From Singulisphaera sp. GP187 (lineage in GTDB: Bacteria; Planctomycetota; GCA-002687715), in NCBI GenBank assembly GCA_945907755.1, contig CAMDTN010000013.1, positions 1 through 59,213 on the forward strand: DNA of 59,213 bases, written 5' to 3'. Shown piece after piece: positions 16,753 through 24,668 of the stretch. The first letter of the stretch is position 1. Each line of letters starts with the position of its first letter. The position numbers were made by a program, and so were the translations under genes. The notes beneath the pieces are model-generated. The model worked only from the letters and a program-made list of their open reading frames with translations, did no database searches and was not told the DNA's origin.

Positions 16753-18345
16753 TCAGTGCAATTGCACGCGCTGCGCAGGCTGTAGCAGCGACGCGGGCAC
16801 TGGCGGCGGTGTCAAGCGGCGCGGCTGCGGGCCATCCGTTACCAACAACGGCGTCAGGGCTTCAAGAAAGCACCACGCTCGCGCCACCGAACCAAATTGG
16901 TTGTCGTGGATGCCGTCGATAAAAAGATCTGGTTCGCGCGGCATGCGTGCAGCGATGTCCAACAGCGGCACGGAACGGCTTGCCGCCCAGTTCCGGAACA
17001 CCGCTTGTTGCAAGTCCACTGCACGGCGCAGGTGCGCGTAGCTGATGGGCCAGCACATGCTGTTCAAGTAGTTGAAGATCTCGGCGTGGCGCTGCGGATG
17101 CAATTGCATCTCTGCCTGCACCACCCACGGGAAGGTTGCCAACAACAACTGCGCCCCCACTGCGCGCGTGGCGGCGTCGATGGCATCGAGATCTTTCAGA
17201 ATCGCACCCATGCCAAGAGTGTTGTGCTGCCGCACCAATTCACAGGCCGGGTTGTTCTCGTCCATGCCCGTTGGCAGCACGAATCGCTGCGCTGGACGCG
17301 CTGGTTCCGTCAATGCGGTTGCAGTGGCACTCACGCCTGCAAGGCGCCGTGCCAGCGCACTCCAACTGGCTGCGCGTTGCAACGCGCTATCCCGCGCCAC
17401 GCCGCCGGCCGCAGCCAACAGCCCTGCGGGCGGCCCGCGATATTTGTCGGCGCCCTCCCATTGCACAACGCTGTTCGGCGCAAACTGGTTGGCTCCTTCC
17501 ATGTAGATGATGTAGTCCGGCGCAAAGGGCAGTGCTTCGGTGTGCACAATGGCGGCGATGTCATCAGAAGTGATGCCTTCGCGCCCCAAGTTCAGCACTT
17601 CGTAGCGCAGCGGATGATTGTTCTTCTGTGCCCACAGATTCAGCCAGTGCTGCAAGATCTGCGTCCAGCTCCATGCTTGGTCGTGGTTGCTGACAGTGGT
17701 GCTGGCACCGACGCAAGCGATGCGCACAACGCCAGGGGGCCGCTCCACGCTCACATCCGCGCCTCGCCACCCGCAGCGATTCAGCACTAATCCATCAGGC
17801 AGGGTGGTGGACGTCGGAAAGCGATACGCAGGCACGGCCGCACCATCGTCGGGCTCAAAGGTGCTCAACCAATCTGGACGCACGCCGCCGAGTAGTGCTT
17901 CGATGCCACCGGGCTGGGCCAACGCCGCACGCACACGCACTGCGTTGAACACATAGTGCACGGCACAGTTGCCATGCTGCTCTTCGCGCGTGCGCATTTG
18001 CGCATCCACTACTCCGCGCGGCAGCAGGGGCGGCATCTGCGTGATCCACGCCGGGTCTAAGTCGTCGCGCCCTGAAGCGCTGGCCAGCTTCGTAGCAATG
18101 GCGACAAGGTTGGCCGCGCTGTCATCAATGCCAGTGCTTGCTGCGTGGGCCGTGGCAGCGCCTGCATCCGTTAGTGCGCTTTCAACGGCGCGGCGTTCCA
18201 ACGCGAATGTGAACAAGCGATAACCGCCGATCAGACGCAAGCCGCACTCCAGCACGACGGTGCCCAACAGCAGCGCCAGCACCAACGCCAGCAAGCGGAA
18301 GATGCGGCGCCGTAACGGCGAAATCTGCGCATTCAAAGTGGTCAT
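16753..18345 (-). CDS. Membrane-anchored SGNH/GDSL-like hydrolase
   Basis: A 530-residue protein with one N-terminal membrane segment at about 15-37. The catalytic domain starts near residue 205 with VRIACVGASTT, where S215 is the expected nucleophile in block I. LNLGREGI supplies the block II glycine, YMEGANQF the block III asparagine, and DGIHDNQFG near the C-terminus the Asp/His dyad. These suggest an esterase or acetylhydrolase acting outside the membrane on a polymer or lipid. Similar proteins occur beside exopolysaccharide genes, but none are adjacent. Residues 40-200 match nothing I recognise. Confidence 0.78.
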   Translation of the reverse strand: MTTLNAQISPLRRRIFRLLALVLALLLGTVVLECGLRLIGGYRLFTFALERRAVESALTDAGAATAHAASTGIDDSAANLVAIATKLASASGRDDLDPAWITQMPPLLPRGVVDAQMRTREEQHGNCAVHYVFNAVRVRAALAQPGGIEALLGGVRPDWLSTFEPDDGAAVPAYRFPTSTTLPDGLVLNRCGWRGADVSVERPPGVVRIACVGASTTVSNHDQAWSWTQILQHWLNLWAQKNNHPLRYEVLNLGREGITSDDIAAIVHTEALPFAPDYIIYMEGANQFAPNSVVQWEGADKYRGPPAGLLAAAGGVARDSALQRAASWSALARRLAGVSATATALTEPARPAQRFVLPTGMDENNPACELVRQHNTLGMGAILKDLDAIDAATRAVGAQLLLATFPWVVQAEMQLHPQRHAEIFNYLNSMCWPISYAHLRRAVDLQQAVFRNWAASRSVPLLDIAARMPREPDLFIDGIHDNQFGSVARAWCFLEALTPLLVTDGPQPRRLTPPPVPASLLQPAQRVQLH

Positions 18346-18438
18346 CGCGGCGCGAGCTTATCCGCCTCGTGACATGCGTCGCAGTGCGCCGCTGCGTCGC
18401 TGCGCCGCTGCGAAAAATGCCCGCAACGCCGGTGCCGC

Positions 18439-19062
18439 TTAGAAGCGCCAACGCAAGCAGTAGCAGAGTGCCCAGCTCGGGGGCTGCGCACCAACAAAGG
18501 TGGTGGCGTAACGCTGCAAACGCGCGGGCGTCGCGCTTTGGCTTTGATGCATCAACTCGAGACTGCGTTTGCGGCGCTGCTCGGCGGCGCCAGTGTCATC
18601 GCCACGGGCTGTCAGCAAGGCCACGAGTTGAGCCCGCACCGCCAGCGCCTGGGGGGTGTCTTCGCCGGCCTCGGCAACAATCAGCGCTTCGGCACGGCGG
18701 CAGGCGCGCACCGCGCCGCGCTCGTCGCCATGCTTGGCAGCGGTAGCCGCCAGTTGGGTCAGCACCAATGCCTGCAAGTGCCCTGTGGAGCGCCCGGCCA
18801 CTGTGGTCCAGGCATCGTGGGCCGCTGTGAAAGCCATTTCATCGTGTTGCAGCAATAGGTGCGCGACCGATTCCATCAGCTTCAGCGCCGCGAGATCGTC
18901 GATGGAACGCTGGAGAAAGAAGGCGCGCGCGGCTAAGGCCCGCGCACTGCCGCTGGACTCCATCCAAACCTGCAAGTCCGGCAAAGCGCCCTGCAAATGT
19001 GCAGCGAGGGCGTCCAACACGGGCTGAGGTTGGAATGTGCGAGGAGTAGCGGTCAGGGCCAT
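18439..19062 (-). CDS. Hypothetical alpha-helical (TPR-like) protein
   Basis: A 207-residue cytoplasmic protein starting at the ATG at 19062, which has GGAGG six bases upstream; a longer reading to 19149 lacks such a site. Pairs of helices rich in Ala and Leu (LQALVLTQLAATAAKHGDE, AVRACRRAEALIVAEAGED, ALAVRAQLVALLTARGDD) are spaced like degenerate TPR repeats. The C-terminus WALCYCLRWRF is unusual. No signal peptide or catalytic motif is visible. It is followed at 94 bases by the SGNH gene on the same strand; whether they share a transcript is unclear. Confidence 0.65.
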   Translation of the reverse strand: MALTATPRTFQPQPVLDALAAHLQGALPDLQVWMESSGSARALAARAFFLQRSIDDLAALKLMESVAHLLLQHDEMAFTAAHDAWTTVAGRSTGHLQALVLTQLAATAAKHGDERGAVRACRRAEALIVAEAGEDTPQALAVRAQLVALLTARGDDTGAAEQRRKRSLELMHQSQSATPARLQRYATTFVGAQPPSWALCYCLRWRF

Positions 19063-19324
19063 GCGGAACCTCCAGCAGGCCTTGTAATTCCGCCCGCTTG
19101 AGGCCCTTTCGGCACGCTGGGCCCAGTTCCAAGAGTCAGATTTCCACACCGTGGCTCAAGGCGAAGCGCGTCCTTGGGGAGGCGGAACGGTCCGTTGGAG
19201 TGCATCCGACCGTGACCGCGCAGCCCCCCAACGGCGCGCGGAGCTGAGGGCAGCGTTGGCGCGAACTATGTAGGCTTGGAATCACCGCGGCCAAACTGGT
19301 GTTTGCGCTGCTCGGAGACTCGTC

Positions 19325-20950
19325 ATGCGCTATCTCGTCCTCGTGTTCGCGTTGCTCGCCCCACTCGCCGCCCAAGCCCCCGCTGATGTCATCAAAGCCA
19401 TCCGCGCCGAAGAGGCCACGAACCCGCAGGTGCAGGTGATTTTGAAGGACTTGGTGGACGGCATCGGCCCCCGCCTCACATCGTCCAGCCAGCTCACCAA
19501 AGCCTGCGAATGGGCGCGGGGCAAGTTCGCCAGCTTTGGCATCGACAACGCGCGCTTAGAAGAATGGGGCACCTTCCCTGTCGGTTTCGATCGTGGCGTC
19601 ATGACCGGGCGGATCACGGCCCCTGATGAAATGACCCTGCAATTCACTACGCCGTCATGGACCCCGGGCACTGCTGGCCCACAGCGCGGCCCAGTGGTGG
19701 CGGCTCCCGCCAGCGTGGAAGAACTGGACGCCATGGGCGCCAAACTGAAAGGCGCGTGGGTACTGGGCAGCGTCAAGGGCCTGCGCGGCAAAGAGCGCGC
19801 TGACATCTACGCGCGCTTGGGCGTGCTGGGCGGCATCAGCAGCGCCCCCGGCGATTTGGTGATCACCGACGGCAACAGCGGCATCACTTGGGAAACGCGC
19901 CCAACGGACACGCGCATCATCGTGGCTGCGTCGCAATTCAAAGCCATCGCCAAGCAACTCGAAGAAGGCAAGAAAGTCGAAGCCGAGTTCGACCTTGGGC
20001 AAAAGTTCGTCGAAGGGCCCATCAAGTTGTTCAATGTGCTGGCGGAAATTCGCGGCACCGAGAAGCCCGATGAAATCGTGATTGTCGGCGGCCACATCGA
20101 TTCATGGGACGGCGCTCGCGGCACCACCGACAACGGCACGGGTACGGCCACCACTATCGAAGCAGCGCGGCTGCTCATGAAAGTGGGCGCGAAGCCGCGC
20201 CGCACCATCCGCTTCATGCTGTGGAGCGGTGAAGAGCAAGGGCTGCTGGGCTCGCGCGCTTACGCGAAGGCCCACCCCGAAGAGAACGCGCGCATTTCGG
20301 CGGTGCTGGTTCACGACGGCGGCACGAATTATGTCAGCGGCATCAGCGCCACCGCAGCCATGCAACCGCTGTTCGAGCGCATCTTCGAGCCGCTCACTTC
20401 CATGCAAGGCGAACTGAAGTTCGCCATTCGTCCCGTGAAGAGCCTGCCCATGGGCATCGGTTCCGACCACGACACCTATGTGCAAATGGGCGTGCCCGGA
20501 TTCTTCTGGAACCAAGCGGGCACCGCCAACTACACACGCACGCACCACACGCAGCACGACAACTTCGATGCCGCCAACGCGGAATACCAAAGCCACACCT
20601 CCACCGTGGTGGCCATCGGCGCGCTGGCCGTGGCGAATTTGCCTGAGATGTTGCCGCGTGACGAGCTGCGTTCGTCCACCGAATTCACTCGCGGGCCGCG
20701 GCGCGCGCTGGGGATTCAGCTCGCCGAAGAAGGCGATGTGCTGGAAGTCGCATCGGTGGAAGACAAGGGCGTCGGCGACAAAGCTGGCATGAAAGCCGGC
20801 GATGTGATCATGACCATCGGTGGCAAGGAAGTGAAGAACCGTTTCGACATGCGCCAGGCGCTGCGCGACGGCGGCACTACCCAAGTGGTGGGAGTGAAGC
20901 GCGCCGGAAAAATCGTGGAACTGAAAGCCACCTTCGAAGCGGCGAAGTAG
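19325..20950 (+). CDS. Secreted M28-family zinc peptidase with C-terminal PDZ domain
   Basis: A 541-residue exported aminopeptidase-type protein. The signal peptide covers about residues 1-17 (LAAQA). A PA-type inserted domain lies at about 95-235. The zinc-peptidase core has GGHIDSWD (H257), TTDNGTG (D269), SGEEQG (E303/E304), a VHDGG aspartate at 331, and a late THHTQHDNFD histidine, the full two-zinc ligand set of M28. The last 90 residues form a PDZ domain (ALGIQLAEEGDVLEVASV..AGMKAGDVIMTIGG). GGAG lies upstream of the ATG. It probably trims extracellular peptides. It is transcribed toward the methyltransferase gene, with palindromes between them. Confidence 0.93.
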   Translation: MRYLVLVFALLAPLAAQAPADVIKAIRAEEATNPQVQVILKDLVDGIGPRLTSSSQLTKACEWARGKFASFGIDNARLEEWGTFPVGFDRGVMTGRITAPDEMTLQFTTPSWTPGTAGPQRGPVVAAPASVEELDAMGAKLKGAWVLGSVKGLRGKERADIYARLGVLGGISSAPGDLVITDGNSGITWETRPTDTRIIVAASQFKAIAKQLEEGKKVEAEFDLGQKFVEGPIKLFNVLAEIRGTEKPDEIVIVGGHIDSWDGARGTTDNGTGTATTIEAARLLMKVGAKPRRTIRFMLWSGEEQGLLGSRAYAKAHPEENARISAVLVHDGGTNYVSGISATAAMQPLFERIFEPLTSMQGELKFAIRPVKSLPMGIGSDHDTYVQMGVPGFFWNQAGTANYTRTHHTQHDNFDAANAEYQSHTSTVVAIGALAVANLPEMLPRDELRSSTEFTRGPRRALGIQLAEEGDVLEVASVEDKGVGDKAGMKAGDVIMTIGGKEVKNRFDMRQALRDGGTTQVVGVKRAGKIVELKATFEAAK

Positions 20951-20952
20951 GC

Positions 20953-20972
20953 CGCGGCGCCTTAGGGCGCCG
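20953..20972. terminator. Palindrome, likely bidirectional terminator
   Basis: GCGGCGCC, a TTAG loop and GGCGCCGC form a perfect 8-bp stem three bases after the M28 peptidase stop and 18 bases before the convergent methyltransferase stop. There is no run of T, so intrinsic termination is likely but not certain; it might instead be a REP-like palindrome. Confidence 0.5.
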
Positions 20973-20980
20973 CTACCACC

Positions 20981-21001
20981 CCGCGCCGTCTCAAGGCGCG
21001 G
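20981..21001. repeat. Second palindrome of a similar type, overlapping a stop codon
   Basis: CCGCGCC (20981-20987) pairs with GGCGCGG (20995-21001) around GTCTCAA. Both this unit and the one at 20953-20972 end in GGCTACTA- or CGCTACCA-like sequence, so they look like two copies of one palindromic element. The right arm codes for the last residues of the methyltransferase. Confidence 0.4.
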
Positions 21002-21803
21002 CTACTACATACGCAATCCACGAAGGGTCGTTGCTGCAACGGTCCTTCAAGGAGAACACGCCATTGCCGTGAGTGGTGCCGCGCTCGGTGCCTTCGAAGT
21101 AGCACTTCACTTCGCTGAAGCCCGCTTGTCCCAACAATTCCAGCACTTCAGGCAGCGTCCAAAAGCGCCAGTCATAGGTGAAGGCGTTGTTCATACGCGT
21201 GCCATCTTTGAACTCGAAGTGGATGGCGCATTGCACATCGTGGCTAACGATGTCGAAGCGCTTGTGCTCCCACACATAGCGATAGCCCGGCAGCGGTTTG
21301 CTTTCGCTGAGCGTGTCCATGGATTCGGTGCCGCCGTGCATGTCCATGAAGAACAGCCCGTCGCGCTTCAAGTTGCGCCGCGCCGCACGGAAGTACGACA
21401 GCAGCAATGCGCGCGACTTGAACACCCAGAACGAAAAGTTGAATGCGACATTCACATCCACGCGCGGGGTGCGCGTGTGCAGCACATCGCCAGGCACCAA
21501 TTTGACGCGCACGGAATCGGCACCGAGCGGGGCCACATTGTGCTCCATGCCCCAGGCTTGCACGCTCTCATCGAGGTCCACTCCGATGGCCGTGCGCTGC
21601 GGGTTGCTGGCAACCCATGCGCTGGAGAAATGTGCCGTGCCGCAAAAATCTTCGCGCAAGCTGAGCGCGGGGCGCGCGCGCAGCGCTTTGAATGTGCGCG
21701 AGATGAAGCTGACATCGGCTTCGGGCGTTTGCACCGCGCGTTGATAGAGCTTGTGGCGGTCTGCAGTACGGGCGGTGAGCGGACGGGTTTTCTTTGGTGG
21801 CAC
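20991..21803 (-). CDS. SAM-dependent class I methyltransferase
   Basis: A 270-residue cytoplasmic enzyme. I chose the GTG at 21803 because AAGGAG lies nine bases upstream; a longer reading to 21884 adds an unlikely Cys-rich tail. The SAM fold is recognisable: LREDFCGTAHFSSAW (motif I region), AIGVDLDESVQAWG with the acidic ribose-binding residue, a DVNVAFNFSFWVFKSR motif, and a GLFFMDMHGGTE strand. The C-terminal W-R-F-W-T-LPEV-ELL-GF pattern is typical of the family that methylates small molecules, but the substrate is unknown. Divergent from the AAA gene at 21905, with 101 bases between them. Confidence 0.85.
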   Translation of the reverse strand: MPPKKTRPLTARTADRHKLYQRAVQTPEADVSFISRTFKALRARPALSLREDFCGTAHFSSAWVASNPQRTAIGVDLDESVQAWGMEHNVAPLGADSVRVKLVPGDVLHTRTPRVDVNVAFNFSFWVFKSRALLLSYFRAARRNLKRDGLFFMDMHGGTESMDTLSESKPLPGYRYVWEHKRFDIVSHDVQCAIHFEFKDGTRMNNAFTYDWRFWTLPEVLELLGQAGFSEVKCYFEGTERGTTHGNGVFSLKDRCSNDPSWIAYVVAAP

Positions 21804-21892
21804 GCGAGGAGGCTCCTTGGCCCGCGCACGCTCGAAAACCACGCCCGGGCCGCTTCCGATAGCCACGCCACACGCCGGGCACAAGCCGTGCC

Positions 21893-21898
21893 TATACT
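21893..21898 (+). promoter_or_regulatory. -10 box placed for a leaderless start of the AAA gene
   Basis: TATACT ends six bases before the ATG at 21905. Transcription would start at or next to the start codon, and there is no ribosome site, so a leaderless mRNA is likely. No clear -35 box is seen. Confidence 0.5.
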
Positions 21899-21904
21899 CG
21901 GGGC

Positions 21905-22813
21905 ATGCGAACTCAGAAGATTGGTTCGGTGGAGTTGGTTTTGGCAGAGCCCGTGCCCTCGAACGCCGCGTGGGTGGGGCGCGGGGAATTGCTGGAGCAA
22001 GTGCTGGCTTGCTGGACGCTGGTGGACGCCACCGACGTGCCGCTGACGCCGCGCATCGTTGGCCGCCCCGGCATGGGCAAAACCACTTTGGCGCAGGCCG
22101 CTGGTGCCGCGGCAGAGGCGCCGGTCTACATCGTGCAATGCACCATGGACACGCGCCCCGAGGATTTGCTGGTGCTGCCGGTGATCGCCGATTCTGGACG
22201 CATCACTTATCACGCGTCGGCACTGGTCACAGCCATGTTGGAAGGCGGCGTCGCGGTGCTGGACGAAGCCAACCGCATGAGCGAGAAATCGTGGGCCAGC
22301 TTGGCGCCACTGCTTGACGCGCGCCGCTATGTCGAAAGCAGCGTCGCCGGTGTGCGCATCGCCGCGCACCCGAACTTTCGCGCGTGCGTGACCATGAACG
22401 AAGACAGCTCCACCTACGAGGTGCCCGAGTACATCCTCTCGCGCTTGCAGCCCATGGTGGAAGTCGACTTCCCCACTCGCGACGAAGAGCTGGCCATTCT
22501 GCGCTGGAATGTGGCCTTCGCCCCGGAAGTGCTGCTGGCCATGACCGCAGACTTTTTAAACGCTGCGCACACAAACCATGTTGGCTTCACCACACGCGAC
22601 GGCATCAACATCATGCGCTACGCGCTGAAATTGCAGCAGCGCGGCATTGGGTCCAGCACCGCAGATGTGTTCCGCTTTGCGATGGAAGCGGTCTTGGGCG
22701 CGGGCGCGGCAGAGTTTCCCACGCGCGCCGAAGCGCCGGACAGTGACGACGAGGATGATGACGACGGCGACGATGCGCCGCGCAACCCCGGCGACGAAGA
22801 CTTAGGCGGCTGA
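21905..22813 (+). CDS. MoxR-like AAA ATPase
   Basis: A 302-residue ATPase of the MoxR/dynein-related AAA group, which usually acts as a chaperone or remodeler for a partner protein. Walker A is GRPGMGKT at 53-60, Walker B VAVLDE at 116-121, and sensor 1 falls at VTMNE (N165); a LSRLQPMVEVDFP segment supplies the arginine-finger region. The C-terminal 35 residues are very acidic (DSDDEDDDDGDD), unlike most MoxR proteins, and could be a docking tail. The gene is one base ahead of the TraB-like gene, so the two form a module; no von Willebrand (vWA) gene, the usual MoxR partner, is adjacent. Confidence 0.88.
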   Translation: MRTQKIGSVELVLAEPVPSNAAWVGRGELLEQVLACWTLVDATDVPLTPRIVGRPGMGKTTLAQAAGAAAEAPVYIVQCTMDTRPEDLLVLPVIADSGRITYHASALVTAMLEGGVAVLDEANRMSEKSWASLAPLLDARRYVESSVAGVRIAAHPNFRACVTMNEDSSTYEVPEYILSRLQPMVEVDFPTRDEELAILRWNVAFAPEVLLAMTADFLNAAHTNHVGFTTRDGINIMRYALKLQQRGIGSSTADVFRFAMEAVLGAGAAEFPTRAEAPDSDDEDDDDGDDAPRNPGDEDLGG

Positions 22814-22814
22814 G

Positions 22815-24665
22815 ATGTCTGCATTGCAACACGGTTGCATTCACGCGTTGCCCGTCGTGCACGGCCGGTTGGCCTGTGCCGTGGAAGCGCGGCGCTTGCT
22901 CCAATCCGGAACATGGACCGACGTGGTGGTGGAATTGCCGCAATCATTGCGTAGCGGCATCGAAGAAGGCTTGGCCTTGCTGCCGCGCATTGCCGCCTTG
23001 GTTTACCGGCATGACTTGGATTTCGACGAACATAAAGCCACGCGCTGGTATGTGCCCATCGACCCCTGTGACGCCATGATCGAAGCGTTGCGTTGCGCGG
23101 CGCAGCAAGGCATCGACGTGCACTACGCCGACCGCGATGTGCGCGATTATGTGCCAATCCACGCCGTGCTGCCGGATGCGCACATGCTGCACACGCTGGG
23201 CGTCGCTGCGTGGTGGCAAGCGCTGCAACCGCTGTTGGCTTTGCACCCGCGTGACGCGGAAGACGAGTTACGCGAGCAGCACATGGCGGCGGTGTTGCAG
23301 CGCGTGCAACGCGCGCGTGGCCCGCAAGCGCGCATTCTGTTTCTGTGTGGGTTGGCTCACTGGAATGGCGTGCGTCAACTGCTGCAAAGCAACGCGACGC
23401 TGCGCGAGGATGCTGGCGAGCCACCCGAACAAGCGGAGCTGCATGTGTTGGCGCGAGCATCCCTGTCGCAAGCGCTAACAGAGTTTCCGTGGATGGCAGC
23501 GCGCTGGGAGCGCCACCGCAAACAGCGCAAGGCCACGGCGTTCGATCAAGCAGCGCAGTTACCGCAGTTGCTGTTGGCAGCCCGCGACGCTTTCGAGCGT
23601 AAGCACGGCGACACGCTGGAGCGGCCCACGCCTGCACGGCTTGGCGTGCTGGTGAACTACGCGCGCAAACTGACCATCCGCAGCGGGCGTTTGCTGCCGG
23701 ATGCTTGGACTTTGGGCGTGGCCGCGCGGGGCTGTGTGGGCAACGATTACGCGGTCGCGCTGTTAGACACCGCCGCCCACTATCGCGCGAATCCAGCGGA
23801 TGGCATGCGTCTGCTTCGTGGCCACGCCAATGGCCTCAGCGAAGCCGGGGCCGACATCGATGGCGCACGCGTGCCCATGCGCTTGCGCACTCCGGGCGAA
23901 GCGCACGAAGAGAAAGTTGTGAAACTGCATCGTCCGCCGCCGGCGAAACTGCGCCATCGCTGGCGCCGCGCGTGGGACCCAACCCAAGCCTGCTCGTGGT
24001 TGCCGGAAGATTCCACCATCGAAGCCTTTCGCAGGCATGTGTGCGGCAGCGCGTTGGCGCTGGCTGGCATCGAGCGCACGCGCAGCGAGCCCTTCACCAC
24101 TTCCATGTTGGATGGGCTGGACTTGCGCGCCACGCTCCGCGACCCGCACTTGCGCTTGCATGTGCGCGAAGAACCGCGCGTGCCCGGCGGCGTCGGTGCC
24201 TTCGTCATCATTTTTGAAGATGACCCGGATGGCGTCCGCTTCCCCTACCGCAGCACGTGGTATGCCGAAAAGCCGTGGGAATCGACTCTATCTTTCTACG
24301 CCACCGACCCGCTGGCGCTGCCCGTGGGCCCCGGCGTGGCGCAGGCGTTGTACGGCGGCGCGCTGTTTCTTTATCCGCCGTTACCTATCCCTGACATTTG
24401 GAACGACTTGCACTTCGAGCAGTCGCGCACCAGCGGTGAGCGCTTGCTGCGTGCGGCCATTCACTGGGCGCAAGACCGCTTCGTGGTGCATGTGGGCGCC
24501 AGCGCGCCGCCGCGCCACATCGAAACGGAAGCCGCCAGCTTGGGCAAGCACATTGTGCATTTGCCGCTGAGCACCTTCCCACAATTGCAATTGCAGCGCT
24601 TGCGCCGCATGCATGTGCTGAATGGCAACGAAGTGCGCTCGTGGGCCGGTCGCTGGATTCGCTGA
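22815..24665 (+). CDS. TraB/EreA-superfamily protein with uncharacterised C-terminal region
   Basis: A 616-residue protein, coupled to the MoxR-like ATPase by a one-base gap. Residues 1-190 show hallmarks of the EreA/ChaN/TraB fold: LPVVHG with H16, VVVELP with E40, YADRD at 105-109, LREQHMA with R153/E154, and FLCGLAHWNGV with H182. These match the His/Glu/Arg/His set of TraB/PrgY and of the large DUF5682-type proteins of MoxR-vWA systems. Residues of about 260-616 include PALG-type acidic and aromatic stretches (VIIFEDDPDGVRFPYRSTW) that I do not recognise. There is no signal peptide. Function is unknown; a hydrolase or heme-like-ligand role is only family-level inference. Confidence 0.7.
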   Translation: MSALQHGCIHALPVVHGRLACAVEARRLLQSGTWTDVVVELPQSLRSGIEEGLALLPRIAALVYRHDLDFDEHKATRWYVPIDPCDAMIEALRCAAQQGIDVHYADRDVRDYVPIHAVLPDAHMLHTLGVAAWWQALQPLLALHPRDAEDELREQHMAAVLQRVQRARGPQARILFLCGLAHWNGVRQLLQSNATLREDAGEPPEQAELHVLARASLSQALTEFPWMAARWERHRKQRKATAFDQAAQLPQLLLAARDAFERKHGDTLERPTPARLGVLVNYARKLTIRSGRLLPDAWTLGVAARGCVGNDYAVALLDTAAHYRANPADGMRLLRGHANGLSEAGADIDGARVPMRLRTPGEAHEEKVVKLHRPPPAKLRHRWRRAWDPTQACSWLPEDSTIEAFRRHVCGSALALAGIERTRSEPFTTSMLDGLDLRATLRDPHLRLHVREEPRVPGGVGAFVIIFEDDPDGVRFPYRSTWYAEKPWESTLSFYATDPLALPVGPGVAQALYGGALFLYPPLPIPDIWNDLHFEQSRTSGERLLRAAIHWAQDRFVVHVGASAPPRHIETEAASLGKHIVHLPLSTFPQLQLQRLRRMHVLNGNEVRSWAGRWIR

Positions 24666-24668
24666 GCC

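Noticed and set aside
18361-18440. Repeated GCTGCG/GCCGCTGCG stretch
   Set aside because: It is short and irregular. It looks like GC-rich low complexity between two genes rather than a defined repeat.
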